Shown piece by piece: positions 34,944-44,848 of a DNA stretch of 64,000 nucleotides. Below the pieces are notes generated by a model that saw nothing but the letters and a program-made list of their open reading frames with translations, was not told the origin of the DNA and did not search any database. This DNA comes from Sagittula marina (GTDB lineage Bacteria > Pseudomonadota > Alphaproteobacteria > Rhodobacterales > Rhodobacteraceae). A program made the translations under genes and the position numbers. Numbering within the stretch: the first letter of the stretch is position 1; every line of letters starts with the position of its first letter. Where the stretch lies: positions 62,001 through 126,000 of the forward strand of contig NZ_JACIEJ010000004.1 in NCBI RefSeq assembly GCF_014196795.1, written 5' to 3'.

Positions 34944-36311
34944 ATGGCCAAGGCCACCAGCCGGTTCGTCTGTCAAAAATGCGGCAACGTCACGAACAAG
35001 TGGGCGGGGCGCTGTGATACCTGTGGCGAATGGAACTCCATCGTCGAGGAGACGCCGCTGGCGCAAGGCCCTTCTGGCAAGACCATCGGCACCAGCCGGG
35101 GCCGCAAGGTGCCGCTGTCCGATCTGTCGTCCAAGGAAGCGCCGCCGCCGCGCACCGCCTGCAAGATCGACGAGCTGGACCGCGTTTTGGGCGGCGGGCT
35201 GGTGCCCGCATCTGCCGTGCTCGTCGGGGGGGATCCCGGCATCGGCAAGTCGACGCTGCTGTTGCAGGCCGCCGCCGCCTTTGCGCGGGCGGGTCTGAAG
35301 GTGGTTTATATCTCGGGCGAGGAAGCCTCTGCCCAGGTGCGGCTGCGCGCGCAGCGGCTGAACCTCACGGACGCGCCGGTGAAGCTGGCGACGGAAACCA
35401 ACCTGCGCGATATTCTGACCACGCTTGACGAAATCAAGCCTGACCTCGCGATCATCGATTCGATCCAGACCATGTGGGCCGACAACGTGGAATCCGCCCC
35501 CGGCTCTGTCAGTCAGGTGCGCGCGGCGGCCCATGAGCTGACCAGCTTTGCCAAGCGGCGCGGCTGCGCGGTGTTCCTCGTGGGGCACGTCACCAAGGAG
35601 GGCAACCTCGCCGGGCCGCGCGTGGTCGAACACATGGTGGACACCGTGCTGTATTTTGAAGGCGAGCGCGGCCACCAGTTCCGCATCCTGCGCTCGGTCA
35701 AGAACCGCTTTGGCCCCGCAGACGAAATCGGCGTTTTCGAGATGACCGGCGGCGGCCTGGCCGAGGTCAAGAACCCCTCGGCCCTGTTTTTGGCGGAGCG
35801 CGGCGAACCTGCGCCCGGATCGGTGGTGTTTTCAGGGATTGAGGGCACGCGCCCTGTGCTGGTGGAGTTTCAGGCGCTGGTCGCCCCCTCGCCCCACTCG
35901 CAACCTCGGCGCAGCGTGGTGGGCTGGGATGGCTCGCGGCTGGCGATGATTCTCGCGGTGCTCGAATCACGCTGCGGCATCCCCTTTGCCGGGCTCGATG
36001 TTTACCTGAACGTGGCGGGCGGGATGCGTGTTGGCGAGCCTGCCGCAGATCTGGCTGTGGCGGCTGCGCTACTTTCCGCCCGAGAGGACGCGGCCCTACC
36101 GGCGGAGACTGTCGTTTTCGGGGAAATCAGCCTATCAGGTGCGCTGAGACCCGTGGGGCAGACCGAAAATCGCTTGAAGGAAGCCGCGAAACTTGGTTTT
36201 TCCACCGCGATTCTGCCGACGGGCGGCAAGGCGCGGGGCAGCAAGTCGATGAAGCTGATCCAGATGAGCGATCTGGCCGGTTTCGTGGGTGAGGTCTTTG
36301 GCGCCGGCTAA
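34944..36311 (+). CDS. radA: DNA repair protein RadA (Sms)
   Basis: A 455-residue RecA-like branch migration protein. The N-terminal zinc finger is CQKCGNVTNKWAGRCDTCGEW, Walker A is GGDPGIGKST, and the family-specific motif KNRFGPADEIGVFEM follows. The C-terminal Lon-like domain is present. cvpA follows 54 nt downstream, and the order radA-cvpA-purF is common in this group. Confidence 0.96.
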   Translation: MAKATSRFVCQKCGNVTNKWAGRCDTCGEWNSIVEETPLAQGPSGKTIGTSRGRKVPLSDLSSKEAPPPRTACKIDELDRVLGGGLVPASAVLVGGDPGIGKSTLLLQAAAAFARAGLKVVYISGEEASAQVRLRAQRLNLTDAPVKLATETNLRDILTTLDEIKPDLAIIDSIQTMWADNVESAPGSVSQVRAAAHELTSFAKRRGCAVFLVGHVTKEGNLAGPRVVEHMVDTVLYFEGERGHQFRILRSVKNRFGPADEIGVFEMTGGGLAEVKNPSALFLAERGEPAPGSVVFSGIEGTRPVLVEFQALVAPSPHSQPRRSVVGWDGSRLAMILAVLESRCGIPFAGLDVYLNVAGGMRVGEPAADLAVAAALLSAREDAALPAETVVFGEISLSGALRPVGQTENRLKEAAKLGFSTAILPTGGKARGSKSMKLIQMSDLAGFVGEVFGAG

Positions 36312-36365
36312 CGGCGTCTGACCAGTGATTGAAATACAAAAACGCAGGCAAAAAAGGCAGCGACT

Positions 36366-36926
36366 ATGGAAGGTTTCACTATCGTCGACGGGGTCGTCGG
36401 GCTGATCATTGTCATGTCGGCTTTGCTGGCGTATTCGCGCGGCATCGTCCGGGAGGCCATGGCCATCCTCGGCTGGATCGCCGCTGCCGTTCTGGCGTTC
36501 ATGTTCGCCGCGCAAGTTCAACCGTTGGTCAAGGAAGCGCCGATGGTTGGCGAGTTTCTTGCCGACAGTTGCGAGTTGTCGATCATCGCAGCCTTTGCGG
36601 TGGTCTTTACCATCGCGCTGTTGATCGTGTCGTTGTTCACGCCTTTGTTTTCCTCGCTGGTGCAACGCTCGGCGTTGGGAGCATTCGATCAGGCGCTTGG
36701 CTTTTTGTTCGGCGTGGCGCGGGGCGTGTTGCTCGTGGCGATCGGGTTCTTTGTCTACCAGACGGTCATCACCGCGCAGGACATCGCCATGATTGACGAT
36801 TCGCGTTCGGCTGCGGTGTTCAGCCAGTTCACCGGCAAGATCGAAGAGCAGAACCCGGAGCAGGCGCTTGGCTGGATCACGGCGCAATACGAACAGCTTG
36901 TCGGCACCTGCGACGCGCCGGTCTAA
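36366..36926 (+). CDS. cvpA: CvpA family membrane protein
   Basis: A 186-residue protein with four membrane segments in the CvpA layout (DGVVGLIIVMSALLAYSRGI and VREAMAILGWIAAAVLAF at the start). CvpA proteins are linked to colicin V export in E. coli and lie next to purF in many bacteria. Here purF is 700 nt downstream. The C-terminal 40 residues are hydrophilic. Confidence 0.9.
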   Translation: MEGFTIVDGVVGLIIVMSALLAYSRGIVREAMAILGWIAAAVLAFMFAAQVQPLVKEAPMVGEFLADSCELSIIAAFAVVFTIALLIVSLFTPLFSSLVQRSALGAFDQALGFLFGVARGVLLVAIGFFVYQTVITAQDIAMIDDSRSAAVFSQFTGKIEEQNPEQALGWITAQYEQLVGTCDAPV

Positions 36927-37627
36927 GACCCGCCTGTCGGGGCGTGCATTATCAATGGCAACGCGGCTGGCATGAATTGCCGGCCGCCGCGCCGCAGATT
37001 GGAAACGCTCCCGCACACCCCAAATCATCGAAGACACCGGCATGTATTTCGGGTTTTGCCGCTTGGGATGCCGCGACCTTGCAAATTCTGTCTGCCCAAG
37101 GGTGCAGGTCTGGCCAAGCGGATGACGCAGAGCCCCAACCATTACGATCAAGATGCGCCCACCCGTCAGGCGCATACGCTGTTCCCTGCGACACTGGCTG
37201 ATATCCGCCTGCCACGTGTTGGCGGAACAGACCCGACGCGCCTCTCACTTTTGGCGACGGTGTTCCGAGCCCCCTGATGGACCACGGATCACATGCCAGC
37301 GACCTTGGCGATGCACCAATAACCATGGTCGCAACGCGGTCAGAAGCGCATGGCGACGCGCTGGGGGTCCTGAGCACGGCAATTTACAGCGCCGCGTCAG
37401 GTTTTTCCTTCGCACATTGACCGACCTATCCCTCAGACGCGCATGGCGTCGAGCCGGCGATTGTGCGGCGACCGTAGGCGGGTTGAGCACCCGCTGCCGT
37501 GCCGATGGGCCTGTGGTGTTTGTGGCGAAACAGCCCTCTCACGGATAGTTTTGTGATCCTTCCGTGACACTGCGCATTTAACACCGTATGTGGAGCGCGA
37601 CCTTACCCGGAATCGGAGACGCGCCTC
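36927..37627. other. 701-nt non-coding stretch between cvpA and purF
   Basis: No open frame here looks like a protein I know; those present are rich in Arg and Pro as in random GC-rich frames. A terminator-like hairpin lies at 37355-37406, about 430 nt after cvpA. A weak stem CGGCTGGCA/TGCCGGCCG lies near 36964. The purF promoter should be in the last 100 nt, which is relatively AT-rich. An untranslated RNA in the first half is possible. Confidence 0.4.
37355..37406 (+). terminator. Terminator-like hairpin in the cvpA-purF gap
   Basis: GACGCG (37355-37360) pairs with CGCGTC (37393-37398), extended by CTG/CAG with a bulge; AGGTTTTT follows. It points along the plus strand. It could end a small RNA or the long 3' end of the cvpA transcript. 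Confidence 0.4.
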
Positions 37628-39118
37628 TTGTCCGACCCCCAATCCGCCCCCCGTACCCTGACAACAAATCCCTTCGATGCTGACGGCGACACTCTCCATG
37701 AAGAGTGTGGCGTTTTCGGTGTCGTCGGTGTCACGGATGCTGCCAACTTCGTCGCCCTCGGCCTGCACGCGTTGCAGCACCGTGGCCAGGAAGCCGGTGG
37801 TATCGTGTCACATTCGTCGGATGTGGGCTTCAGCTCTGTCCGTCGTTTTGGCTATGTCCGGGATAACTTCACCCGTGCCTCGCTGATGGAAACGCTGCCT
37901 GGCCCGCTTGCCATCGGACACGTGCGGTATTCCACCGCCGGGTCCAAAGCCGCTGCGATTCGCGACGTTCAGCCCTTCTTTGGAGAATTCTCCATGGGGG
38001 GCGCGGCGATTGCCCACAACGGCAACATCACCAACGCCAATGCTCTGCGGCGCGAGTTGATCGAACGCGGTTCGATCTTTCAATCGTCGTCCGATTCGGA
38101 ATGCATCATTCACCTGATGGCCCGATCGCTGCAACGCGACATCCCAAGCCGGATGGAAGACGCATTGCGCCGTGTCGAAGGCGCGTTCTCGATCGTTGCC
38201 ATGACCCGCACCAAGCTGATTGGCGTGCGCGACCCCTTGGGCGTCCGTCCGCTGGTTCTGGGCAAAGTGGGTGACTCAGGCTGGGCCTTGTCGTCGGAAA
38301 CCTGTGGGCTGGACATCATCGGTGCGACCTACGTCCGCGAGATCGAGCCCGGCGAGATGGTCGTTATCACCGAGAACGGTGGCATCGAATCCTCTCACCC
38401 CTTCCGCAAGGCAAGCTCACGCTTCTGCATCTTCGAGCATGTCTATTTCTCGCGCCCTGATTCGATCATCGGCAACCGCAGTGTCTATGAGACTCGCCGC
38501 CAGATCGGTGTGGAGCTGGCCCGCGAAGCACCGGTGGACGCGGATCTGGTCTGCGCCGTGCCCGACAGCGGCACGCCTGCGGCCATCGGGTTTGCCCACG
38601 AAAGCGGCATTCCGTTCGGGATGGGAATCATCCGCAATCAATATATGGGCCGGACGTTCATCGAGCCGACAGAGCAGATCCGGAACATGGGTGTGCGGCT
38701 GAAGCTGAACGTGAACCGCGCTCTGATCGAGGGCAAACGCGTCATCCTTGTCGACGACTCCGTCGTGCGCGGCACCACCTCTCGCAAGATCAAGGAGATG
38801 GTTCTGGATGCGGGCGCGGCAGAGGTTCACTTCCGCATTGCGTCGCCGCCGACCTCATGGCCGTGCTTTTACGGTGTGGACACGCCGCAACGCGAAAAGC
38901 TGCTCGCCGCGACCATGTCCGAAGAGGAGATGACCCGGCACCTGGGCGTCGACTCGCTGAAATTTGTGTCTCTCGATGGCCTGTATCGGGCCGTGGGCCA
39001 GGCCGAAGGCCGCAACAACAAGTGCCCGCAGTATTGCGACGCATGTTTTTCCGGTGAGTATCCGGTCAAACCAGCCGACATGATCGAACAGGGTTTCGAG
39101 ATGAAGGCGGCGGAGTAA
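37628..39118 (+). CDS. purF: Amidophosphoribosyltransferase
   Basis: A 496-residue enzyme for the first step of purine synthesis. The N-terminal Ntn-type glutaminase starts at the Cys in EECGVFGVVG after a short propeptide, and the PRPP motif VILVDDSVVRGTTSRK is in the C-terminal half. The likely start is a TTG, with GGAG 9 nt upstream; no ATG is available before the conserved part. TTG may keep translation low. Confidence 0.94.
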   Translation: MSDPQSAPRTLTTNPFDADGDTLHEECGVFGVVGVTDAANFVALGLHALQHRGQEAGGIVSHSSDVGFSSVRRFGYVRDNFTRASLMETLPGPLAIGHVRYSTAGSKAAAIRDVQPFFGEFSMGGAAIAHNGNITNANALRRELIERGSIFQSSSDSECIIHLMARSLQRDIPSRMEDALRRVEGAFSIVAMTRTKLIGVRDPLGVRPLVLGKVGDSGWALSSETCGLDIIGATYVREIEPGEMVVITENGGIESSHPFRKASSRFCIFEHVYFSRPDSIIGNRSVYETRRQIGVELAREAPVDADLVCAVPDSGTPAAIGFAHESGIPFGMGIIRNQYMGRTFIEPTEQIRNMGVRLKLNVNRALIEGKRVILVDDSVVRGTTSRKIKEMVLDAGAAEVHFRIASPPTSWPCFYGVDTPQREKLLAATMSEEEMTRHLGVDSLKFVSLDGLYRAVGQAEGRNNKCPQYCDACFSGEYPVKPADMIEQGFEMKAAE

Positions 39119-39200
39119 TCCTCTTTAAAATATGTTTTCAGATGGGTGGTCCTCGGGCCGCCCATTTGCGTTTCTTCCTTTTGACGACAGGACTCTGGCC

Positions 39201-39749
39201 ATGAATCTTCTCGACCTCGACGCCCGCTGGAAGCGTCTGAATGACCCGGACTATGTCTGCCCCTGCTGTGGTCGCAGCTTTGGCGGGGTGATCGACATCG
39301 GGTTCGAGGAACCCGAGGATTGGCCGCACGGCCCGTTGCAGGGCGAGGACATGACCGTGGGCGAGGATCGGCTGACGCCGGACCTGTGCCGTCTGATGGG
39401 CCGATATTTCCTGCGCGTCACCCTGCCCTTGCCCATTCGGGGCGCATCTGAGGCCATGAATGTCAGCCTTTGGGCAGAGGTCGCGCGCGACACCTTCGAT
39501 GCTTACCTCGACACCTTCGACAGTGGCGCGGCCTTCGCCGGTGAGGGGCTGAGCGCCAACACCGTTCCCGGGCTCGACAATGACGCCACTCCCCTGGCGC
39601 TGGAAGCCGCCGATGCCAGCCAGCGCCCCGTGGCCAAAGCGCTGGACGGGCCGATGGCCGAAACACAGGCGGAAGGTCTGTCGCTGGACGATCTGCTGGA
39701 TCTTTATGCGGCGTCGGGCAACGATATCCGGCCTCACCTGAAGGGCTAA
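39201..39749 (+). CDS. DUF2199 family protein
   Basis: A 182-residue hydrophilic protein. Near residue 20 it has CPCCGRSFGG, then FEEPEDWPHGP and a Leu-rich segment (LCRLMGRYFLRVTLPLPI). This pattern fits the DUF2199 family, which has no known function. AGGA lies before the ATG. An intergenic structured element follows it. Confidence 0.7.
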   Translation: MNLLDLDARWKRLNDPDYVCPCCGRSFGGVIDIGFEEPEDWPHGPLQGEDMTVGEDRLTPDLCRLMGRYFLRVTLPLPIRGASEAMNVSLWAEVARDTFDAYLDTFDSGAAFAGEGLSANTVPGLDNDATPLALEAADASQRPVAKALDGPMAETQAEGLSLDDLLDLYAASGNDIRPHLKG

Positions 39750-39762
39750 GCGCTGTTTTCGG

Positions 39763-39887
39763 GTCGGCGGGCGGGCGCCTTCGGGCGCAGCCCGAACAGT
39801 ACGTCCCGCCGACAAAGCAAGTTTCCGCACAGTCGTCTCCGCCGATGGGCGAGGCTCCGCACGGCGGAAATCCCCCGTCTTTGCTTT
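39763..39887. repeat. Structured intergenic element with three inverted repeats
   Basis: GTCGGCGGG (39763-39771) pairs with CCCGCCGAC (39805-39813) around GCGCC-TTCG-GGCGC (39775-39788), a stable tetraloop hairpin. Then AAAGCAA (39814-39820) pairs with TTGCTTT (39881-39887), with TTTCCGC/GCGGAAA nested inside. The element lies between the DUF2199 gene and the PilP-like gene. Its role is unknown; a processed RNA or palindromic repeat is possible. Confidence 0.45.
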
Positions 39888-39946
39888 CTGACCCAAGGCT
39901 CTTAAACGCGGCTTTCTCAGACACACAGGGAGCAGCGAGACGACCC

Positions 39947-40213
39947 ATGGCACAGGACACCACCACCTCTGACGCCGTCAATCAGGCGGCAACGCAACGC
40001 TCCGTTGGCGCGCTCGACGGGCTCATCCTGCTTGGCACATTCGGCAACGACGAGACGCCGCGCGCATTGGTGCGCACATCCAAGGGACAGACGGTGACGC
40101 TCAAGGTTGGCGACCGCATCGGCACGGCGCCGGTGGTCGCAATCCAGGACGGTCGGCTGGCCTACGCGGCGCATGGCAACACCAAATGGCTGAAACAGCC
40201 GGCCAAGCCGTGA
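39947..40213 (+). CDS. Small protein with PilP-like domain
   Basis: An 88-residue protein. The part from residue 25 (LLGTFGNDETPRALVRTSKG then VTLKVGDRIGTAPVVAI) matches the beta domain of pilus assembly protein PilP or GspC-type proteins. It has no signal peptide or membrane segment, and no pilus genes lie nearby, so a role in pili is doubtful. The start is an ATG shortly after the structured element. Confidence 0.6.
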   Translation: MAQDTTTSDAVNQAATQRSVGALDGLILLGTFGNDETPRALVRTSKGQTVTLKVGDRIGTAPVVAIQDGRLAYAAHGNTKWLKQPAKP

Positions 40214-40462
40214 ACGCGCCAGTGTTTCCCCCTGCCGGGCGACAGGCGTAGGTGGCGCGGTGCAGAAAACAATCCGGTCCCGGATACCGCGGCGATGGTT
40301 CTGATTGTGACCAAGGCCACGCCGCCGACCGCCGGACCTGACCCCGCTACACGCGGCTCGCAGCCCCGGATATCAAACTCCTGCAGTCCTGCGGCCACTT
40401 GACCACAAACAGGGGTCACGCGCCCGCTTGACGGGCCAGCATTTCAGGTCCAAACCCCCGCC

Positions 40463-41098
40463 ATGACCAAGCTTGCTCTTATCACCGGCGCCTCACGTGG
40501 GCTGGGCTATGCCCTCGCTCTGAAACTCGCGCCCGAGTATCACATCCTCGCCGTCGCACGCACCGTGGGCGGGCTGGAAGACCTGGACGACGAGATCAAG
40601 GCCAAGGGCGGCGAAGCCACTCTTGCGCCGATGGATCTGACGGACCGCGATGCCATGGCGCATTTGTGCCGCTCGGTTTTTGACCGTTGGGGTGGGCTGT
40701 CGCTTTGGGTTCATACGGCGATCCACACCGCGCCATTGGCCCCCGCCTGGCAATTGGATCAGAAGGACTGGCAGAAGTCCGTCGACACCAACGTCACGGC
40801 CACGGGCTACATGATCCCCTTCGTCGCACCCCTGCTGGGTGAGCAAGGCAAAGCCGTCTTCTTCGATGACCAGCACGGCGGCGAAAAGTTCTACGGCCAT
40901 TACGGCACCACAAAAGGTGCTCAGATCGCATTGGCGAAAAGCTGGGCCGCCGAGACGGAAAAAACCGGCCCCCAGGTGCAGTTTCTTGAGCCGCAGCCGA
41001 TGTGCACGGGCCACCGCGCGCGCTTTTTCCCCGGCGAGAGCCGCGATACGCTGGCGACGCCCGAGGCTGAAGCAGCCCGCTTGCGCCCACTGATCTGA
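40463..41098 (+). CDS. SDR family oxidoreductase
   Basis: A 211-residue classical short-chain dehydrogenase: ITGASRGLGYALA at the N-terminus for cofactor binding and YGTTKGAQIALAK with the catalytic Tyr-x3-Lys. The usual NAG motif reads HTA, and the end is short for the family. The preceding 249-nt gap has small inverted repeats but no gene I recognise. The substrate is unknown. Confidence 0.85.
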   Translation: MTKLALITGASRGLGYALALKLAPEYHILAVARTVGGLEDLDDEIKAKGGEATLAPMDLTDRDAMAHLCRSVFDRWGGLSLWVHTAIHTAPLAPAWQLDQKDWQKSVDTNVTATGYMIPFVAPLLGEQGKAVFFDDQHGGEKFYGHYGTTKGAQIALAKSWAAETEKTGPQVQFLEPQPMCTGHRARFFPGESRDTLATPEAEAARLRPLI

Positions 41099-41223
41099 TA
41101 ATACCAATGGCCCGCGCCGCAGGGCCCGCTGCCATAACGCGTCGCCCTTGCAATAGGGCTGCGCCGCTTGTTCTCGACGCGCCCATCCCGTAGAGAACAC
41201 AAAACACTTTTCCGGGCGGTCCC

Positions 41224-42009
41224 ATGCGTATTCTCATCACCAACGACGACGGTATCAACGCGCCCGGCCTGGCCGTGCTGGAACAGATCGCACAGGAGCT
41301 GGCCGGGCCTGACGGTGAAGTATGGACCGTCGCGCCTGCCTTCGAGCAATCGGGCGTCGCGCATTGCATCTCCTACGCCCATCCGACGCTGATCTCCAAG
41401 ATGGGAGAACGTCGTTACGCAGCCGAGGGCAGCCCCGCCGATTGCGTGCTGGCAGGTGTGGGCGATGTGCTGAAGGGCCACCCGATCGACCTGATCCTGT
41501 CCGGCGTGAACCGGGGCAATAATTCCGCTGAAAATGCGATGTATTCAGGCACTTTGGGCGGCGCTCTCGAAGGCGCGCTGAAAGGTCTTCGCTCCATCGC
41601 CATGTCGCAGTACCTCGGACCGGACAACGTCAACATCGACAACCCGTTCGAGGCCGCCGCTCAATATGGCGCAGAGGTCGTCCGCAAGATCATCGCGTTC
41701 GATGCCGATGAGCAGGATGGATACCGGCTGTTTTACAACGTGAATTTCCCGCCCGTTCCTGCGGCGGCTGTCAAAGGTATCTGTGCCGCGCCGCAAGGCA
41801 AGCGCGACCACACAGGGTTCAGCGTCGAGCCGCACATGTCACCCTCCGGCCGGCGGTTCCTTTGGGCCAAGGGCGGCGACCAGCGCGCGCCCGTGGCCGC
41901 GGGATCGGACGCGGCTGTGAATATGGACGGCTGGATCTCCGTGACGCCCATGCGCGCGGATTTCACCTGCCGCGACAGTCTGACGGCGCTGGAGGATGCC
42001 TTGAAATGA
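41224..42009 (+). CDS. surE: 5'/3'-nucleotidase SurE
   Basis: A 261-residue phosphatase. The metal-binding DD pair is in [15 protein letters not shown] at the start, and [22 protein letters not shown] is the second active-site motif. It overlaps pcm by 4 nt (ATGA). surE-pcm-nlpD-like order is conserved in proteobacteria and is linked to stress survival. Confidence 0.95.
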   Translation: MRILITNDDGINAPGLAVLEQIAQELAGPDGEVWTVAPAFEQSGVAHCISYAHPTLISKMGERRYAAEGSPADCVLAGVGDVLKGHPIDLILSGVNRGNNSAENAMYSGTLGGALEGALKGLRSIAMSQYLGPDNVNIDNPFEAAAQYGAEVVRKIIAFDADEQDGYRLFYNVNFPPVPAAAVKGICAAPQGKRDHTGFSVEPHMSPSGRRFLWAKGGDQRAPVAAGSDAAVNMDGWISVTPMRADFTCRDSLTALEDALK

Positions 42010-42647
42010 CCTTCGACGCCGACGCCAAGATGCAGTTCCTCTTTGCTCTGCGCTCCAAAGGGGTGACAGACAAGGACGTGCTCAACGCCATGGAGCGCAT
42101 CGACCGCGGCTTGTTCATTCAAGGTTATTTTTCCGAGCGTGCCTACGAAGACATGCCCCTGCCGATCGCCTGCGGGCAGACGATTTCGCAGCCGTCGGTT
42201 GTCGGTCTGATGACGCAGTCGTTGCAGCTCGGCTCGCGCGACAAGGTGCTGGAGGTCGGCACCGGTTCTGGCTATCAGGCCGCGATCCTCAGCCAGCTGG
42301 CGCGGCGTGTCTACACTGTTGACCGGCACAAGCGTTTGGTGGCCGCCGCGCGCAAGGTGTTCGACACGCTCGAGCTGGCCAACATCACGGCGTTCACCGC
42401 AGATGGATCGTTTGGATTGCCAGATCAGGCGCCGTTTGATCGCATTCTCGTGACCGCCGCCGCCGAGGACCCGCCCGGCCCGCTCTTGGCGCAGTTGAAG
42501 ATTGGCGGTATCATGGTGGTGCCCGTCGGCCAGTCCGACGCGGTGCAACATCTGATCCGGGTCACCCGGACGGAAACAGGGTTTGACTACGACGAATTGC
42601 GCCCCGTGCGCTTCGTCCCATTGGTAGAGGGGCTGGGCAAGGATTGA
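42006..42647 (+). CDS. pcm: Protein-L-isoaspartate O-methyltransferase
   Basis: A 213-residue SAM enzyme that repairs isoaspartyl residues. The SAM motif [15 protein letters not shown] and the preceding [19 protein letters not shown] are characteristic. The ATG overlaps the surE stop. The length is typical. Confidence 0.93.
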   Translation: MTFDADAKMQFLFALRSKGVTDKDVLNAMERIDRGLFIQGYFSERAYEDMPLPIACGQTISQPSVVGLMTQSLQLGSRDKVLEVGTGSGYQAAILSQLARRVYTVDRHKRLVAAARKVFDTLELANITAFTADGSFGLPDQAPFDRILVTAAAEDPPGPLLAQLKIGGIMVVPVGQSDAVQHLIRVTRTETGFDYDELRPVRFVPLVEGLGKD

Positions 42648-42712
42648 CGCCCGGCTGGCAATTTTTGAGTGACGCTCCGACCACAAGGTGCGCATGAGAT
42701 GAGGACATCGAG

Positions 42713-43927
42713 ATGACGACCCATACGCCTTCCTGGGCCCGCCCCATTTCCGCACTCGCGCTGCTGACCGCCCTTGGCGCCTGTGCGGGCGATGGCCTGG
42801 ATCTTGACATGCGGGGGCGCATGGGTGGTCCTATGGATACCTCCGCTGCGGCGGCCACTGCGGTTGCCGACCGTCCGGCCCCTGATGATCGCGGTGTCCT
42901 GTCTTATCCCAGCTATCAGGTGGCCGTGGCGAAACGGGACGATACCGTCGCGCGGCTTGCGGACCGCGTGGGCCTGCCTGCGCAGGAGCTGGCACGTTAC
43001 AATGGGCTGCAAACCGGTGACACGTTGCGTCGGGGCGAGATCGTCGCCCTGCCCCGCCGCGTGGCCGAGCCGTCGACCTCCACCGGACTGAGCCGCGCCC
43101 CCGCCGTGGATGTGGCGACACTGGCAGGCAACGCCATCGAGCGTGCCCAGCCGACCACGCCGACCCGCACCAGCAGCGGCACCGGGGTTGAACCGGTCCG
43201 CCATCAAGTGGCACGCGGCGAGACCGCCTTTACCATTGCGCGCCTTTACAATGTCACCCCGCGCAGCCTTGCGGAATGGAATGGTCTGGATAAAGAGTTC
43301 ACCGTCCGCGAAGGTCAGTTCCTGCTGATCCCGACCAGCACAGCCTCTGCGAGCGCATCCAGCACGACCACTGTGTCGCAGCCGGGGGCCACGTCCAGCA
43401 CGCCCATCCCGCCGTCCTCCGCCACGCCGCTGCCAGAGGTCGACGCAGAACCATTGGAACGCGCAGCGCCCGCTGCGCCGGCGGCCTCAAGCACAGCCGC
43501 CGCAGACAAGCCCAAGCCCAAACCTGCGAAACCCGCAGAACCGGTTGCCGACATTGGCCAGTCGCAAGCGAAAGCCAGTGGCGAAATGGCGATGCCCGTT
43601 TCCGGCGCGATCATCCGCGAGTACAAGGCCGGCGTGAACCCCGGCGTGGATATTGCAGCGTCCCCGGGTCAGCCGGTGGGTGCGGCGGCCTCCGGGAAGG
43701 TTGTACACATCAGTGAAAAGACCGATGGAACGCTGTTCATGATCGTGCGCCACCCCAACGAGGTGAGCTCTGTCTACATGAACATCGCCGACGCGACCGT
43801 GAAGAACGGCGATTCGGTCAGCCGTGGTCAAACCATTGCGCGGGTCGGCCCCGGCTCGCCGTCCTTCCTGCACTTTGAGGTGCGCAAGGGACTGGATGCC
43901 ACTGACCCGATGGCCTACCTCAACTAA
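42713..43927 (+). CDS. LysM/M23 peptidoglycan hydrolase-like lipoprotein, NlpD type
   Basis: A 404-residue protein with a lipoprotein signal ending in the lipobox LGAC near residue 23. Two LysM domains follow (VAVAKRDDTVARLADRVGL and ARGETAFTIARLYNVTPRSLAE). A Pro/Ala linker leads to an M23 domain at the end, without clear HxxxD zinc ligands (GVDIAASPG, HFEVRKG). This recalls NlpD/EnvC, which activate amidases without being proteases. It follows surE-pcm in the usual order. Confidence 0.88.
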   Translation: MTTHTPSWARPISALALLTALGACAGDGLDLDMRGRMGGPMDTSAAAATAVADRPAPDDRGVLSYPSYQVAVAKRDDTVARLADRVGLPAQELARYNGLQTGDTLRRGEIVALPRRVAEPSTSTGLSRAPAVDVATLAGNAIERAQPTTPTRTSSGTGVEPVRHQVARGETAFTIARLYNVTPRSLAEWNGLDKEFTVREGQFLLIPTSTASASASSTTTVSQPGATSSTPIPPSSATPLPEVDAEPLERAAPAAPAASSTAAADKPKPKPAKPAEPVADIGQSQAKASGEMAMPVSGAIIREYKAGVNPGVDIAASPGQPVGAAASGKVVHISEKTDGTLFMIVRHPNEVSSVYMNIADATVKNGDSVSRGQTIARVGPGSPSFLHFEVRKGLDATDPMAYLN

Positions 43928-43946
43928 GGTCATTCCATAAAATACA

Positions 43947-43988
43947 AAACGGGCGCGTCCGAGGTTTCCCGGACGCGCCCGTTTTTGT
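43947..43988. terminator. Strong terminator hairpin
   Basis: AAACGGGCGCGTCC pairs with GGACGCGCCCGTTT around a 10-nt loop and TTTGTTT follows on the plus strand. The A-run on the other side lets it serve the converging DUF815 gene too. Confidence 0.85.
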
Positions 43989-44005
43989 TTCCGTGGCCTT
44001 TAACC

Positions 44006-44848
44006 TCAGGCCAGAGAGATCCCCTGCCGCCCTGCCAGATCGACAAAGAACTGCCAGGCCACACGACCCGATCGAGAGCCGCGCGTCGCCTGCCATTCGA
44101 TGGCCTCCGCACGCAGTGTGTCGGCGTCGACCTCGAGGCCATGGCTGTCGCAGTAGCCTCTGATCATGTCGAGGTATTCGTCCTGCGAACAGGGATGGAA
44201 ACCGAGCCACAGCCCAAAACGATCTGACAAGGAAACCTTTTCCTCGACCGCCTCTGACGGATTGATGGCAGAGCCGCGCTCGTTTTCGATCATGTCGCGC
44301 GGCATCAGATGGCGCCGGTTCGATGTGGCATAAAGCACCACATTCTCGGGCCGTCCCGCAACGCCACCGTCCAGCACGGCCTTCAAGCTTTTGTAATGCT
44401 CGTCGTCGTGACTGAAGGAAAGATCGTCGCAGAACAGCACAAACCGATATGGCGCATGGCGCAGCACATCCAGCAGTCGACCGACGGTTGGCAGGTCTTC
44501 GCGCTGCAGCTCCACCAGTTTCAGGTCATGCCCCTCGGCGCGCACGGCGGCGTGAATCGCCTTGACGATGGACGACTTGCCCATGCCCCGCGCGCCCCAG
44601 AGCAGGGCGTTGTTGGCGGGCAGACCGCGCGCAAACTGGCGGGTATTGGCGAGCAGCGTGTCGCGTGACCGTTCCACGCCGATCAGCAGATCAAGCGCCA
44701 CGCGGGACACGCGGTCAATCGCCATAAGACGGTCTGGGCGTGTCTCCCAGACGAACGCTTCGGCGGTGAAATCAGGGGCGCCGAGCGGCGGCGGAGACAT
44801 CCGCTCCAAAGCCGCCGCAATGCGTTCCATCGGGTCCGTATTGGTCAT
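44006..44848 (-). CDS. DUF815 family ATPase
   Basis: A 280-residue P-loop ATPase. Walker A is WGARGMGKSS, followed by FVLFCDDLSF as Walker B and YATSNRRHLMP. This is DUF815, whose cellular role is not known. It overlaps the tatC stop by 4 nt, so it is translated with the Tat genes. Confidence 0.88.
   Translation of the reverse strand: MTNTDPMERIAAALERMSPPPLGAPDFTAEAFVWETRPDRLMAIDRVSRVALDLLIGVERSRDTLLANTRQFARGLPANNALLWGARGMGKSSIVKAIHAAVRAEGHDLKLVELQREDLPTVGRLLDVLRHAPYRFVLFCDDLSFSHDDEHYKSLKAVLDGGVAGRPENVVLYATSNRRHLMPRDMIENERGSAINPSEAVEEKVSLSDRFGLWLGFHPCSQDEYLDMIRGYCDSHGLEVDADTLRAEAIEWQATRGSRSGRVAWQFFVDLAGRQGISLA

Noticed and set aside
37153-37548. A 131-codon open frame in the cvpA-purF gap
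   Set aside because: Arg/Trp/Pro-rich composition with no domain, no ribosome binding site and no known relatives that I recognise.
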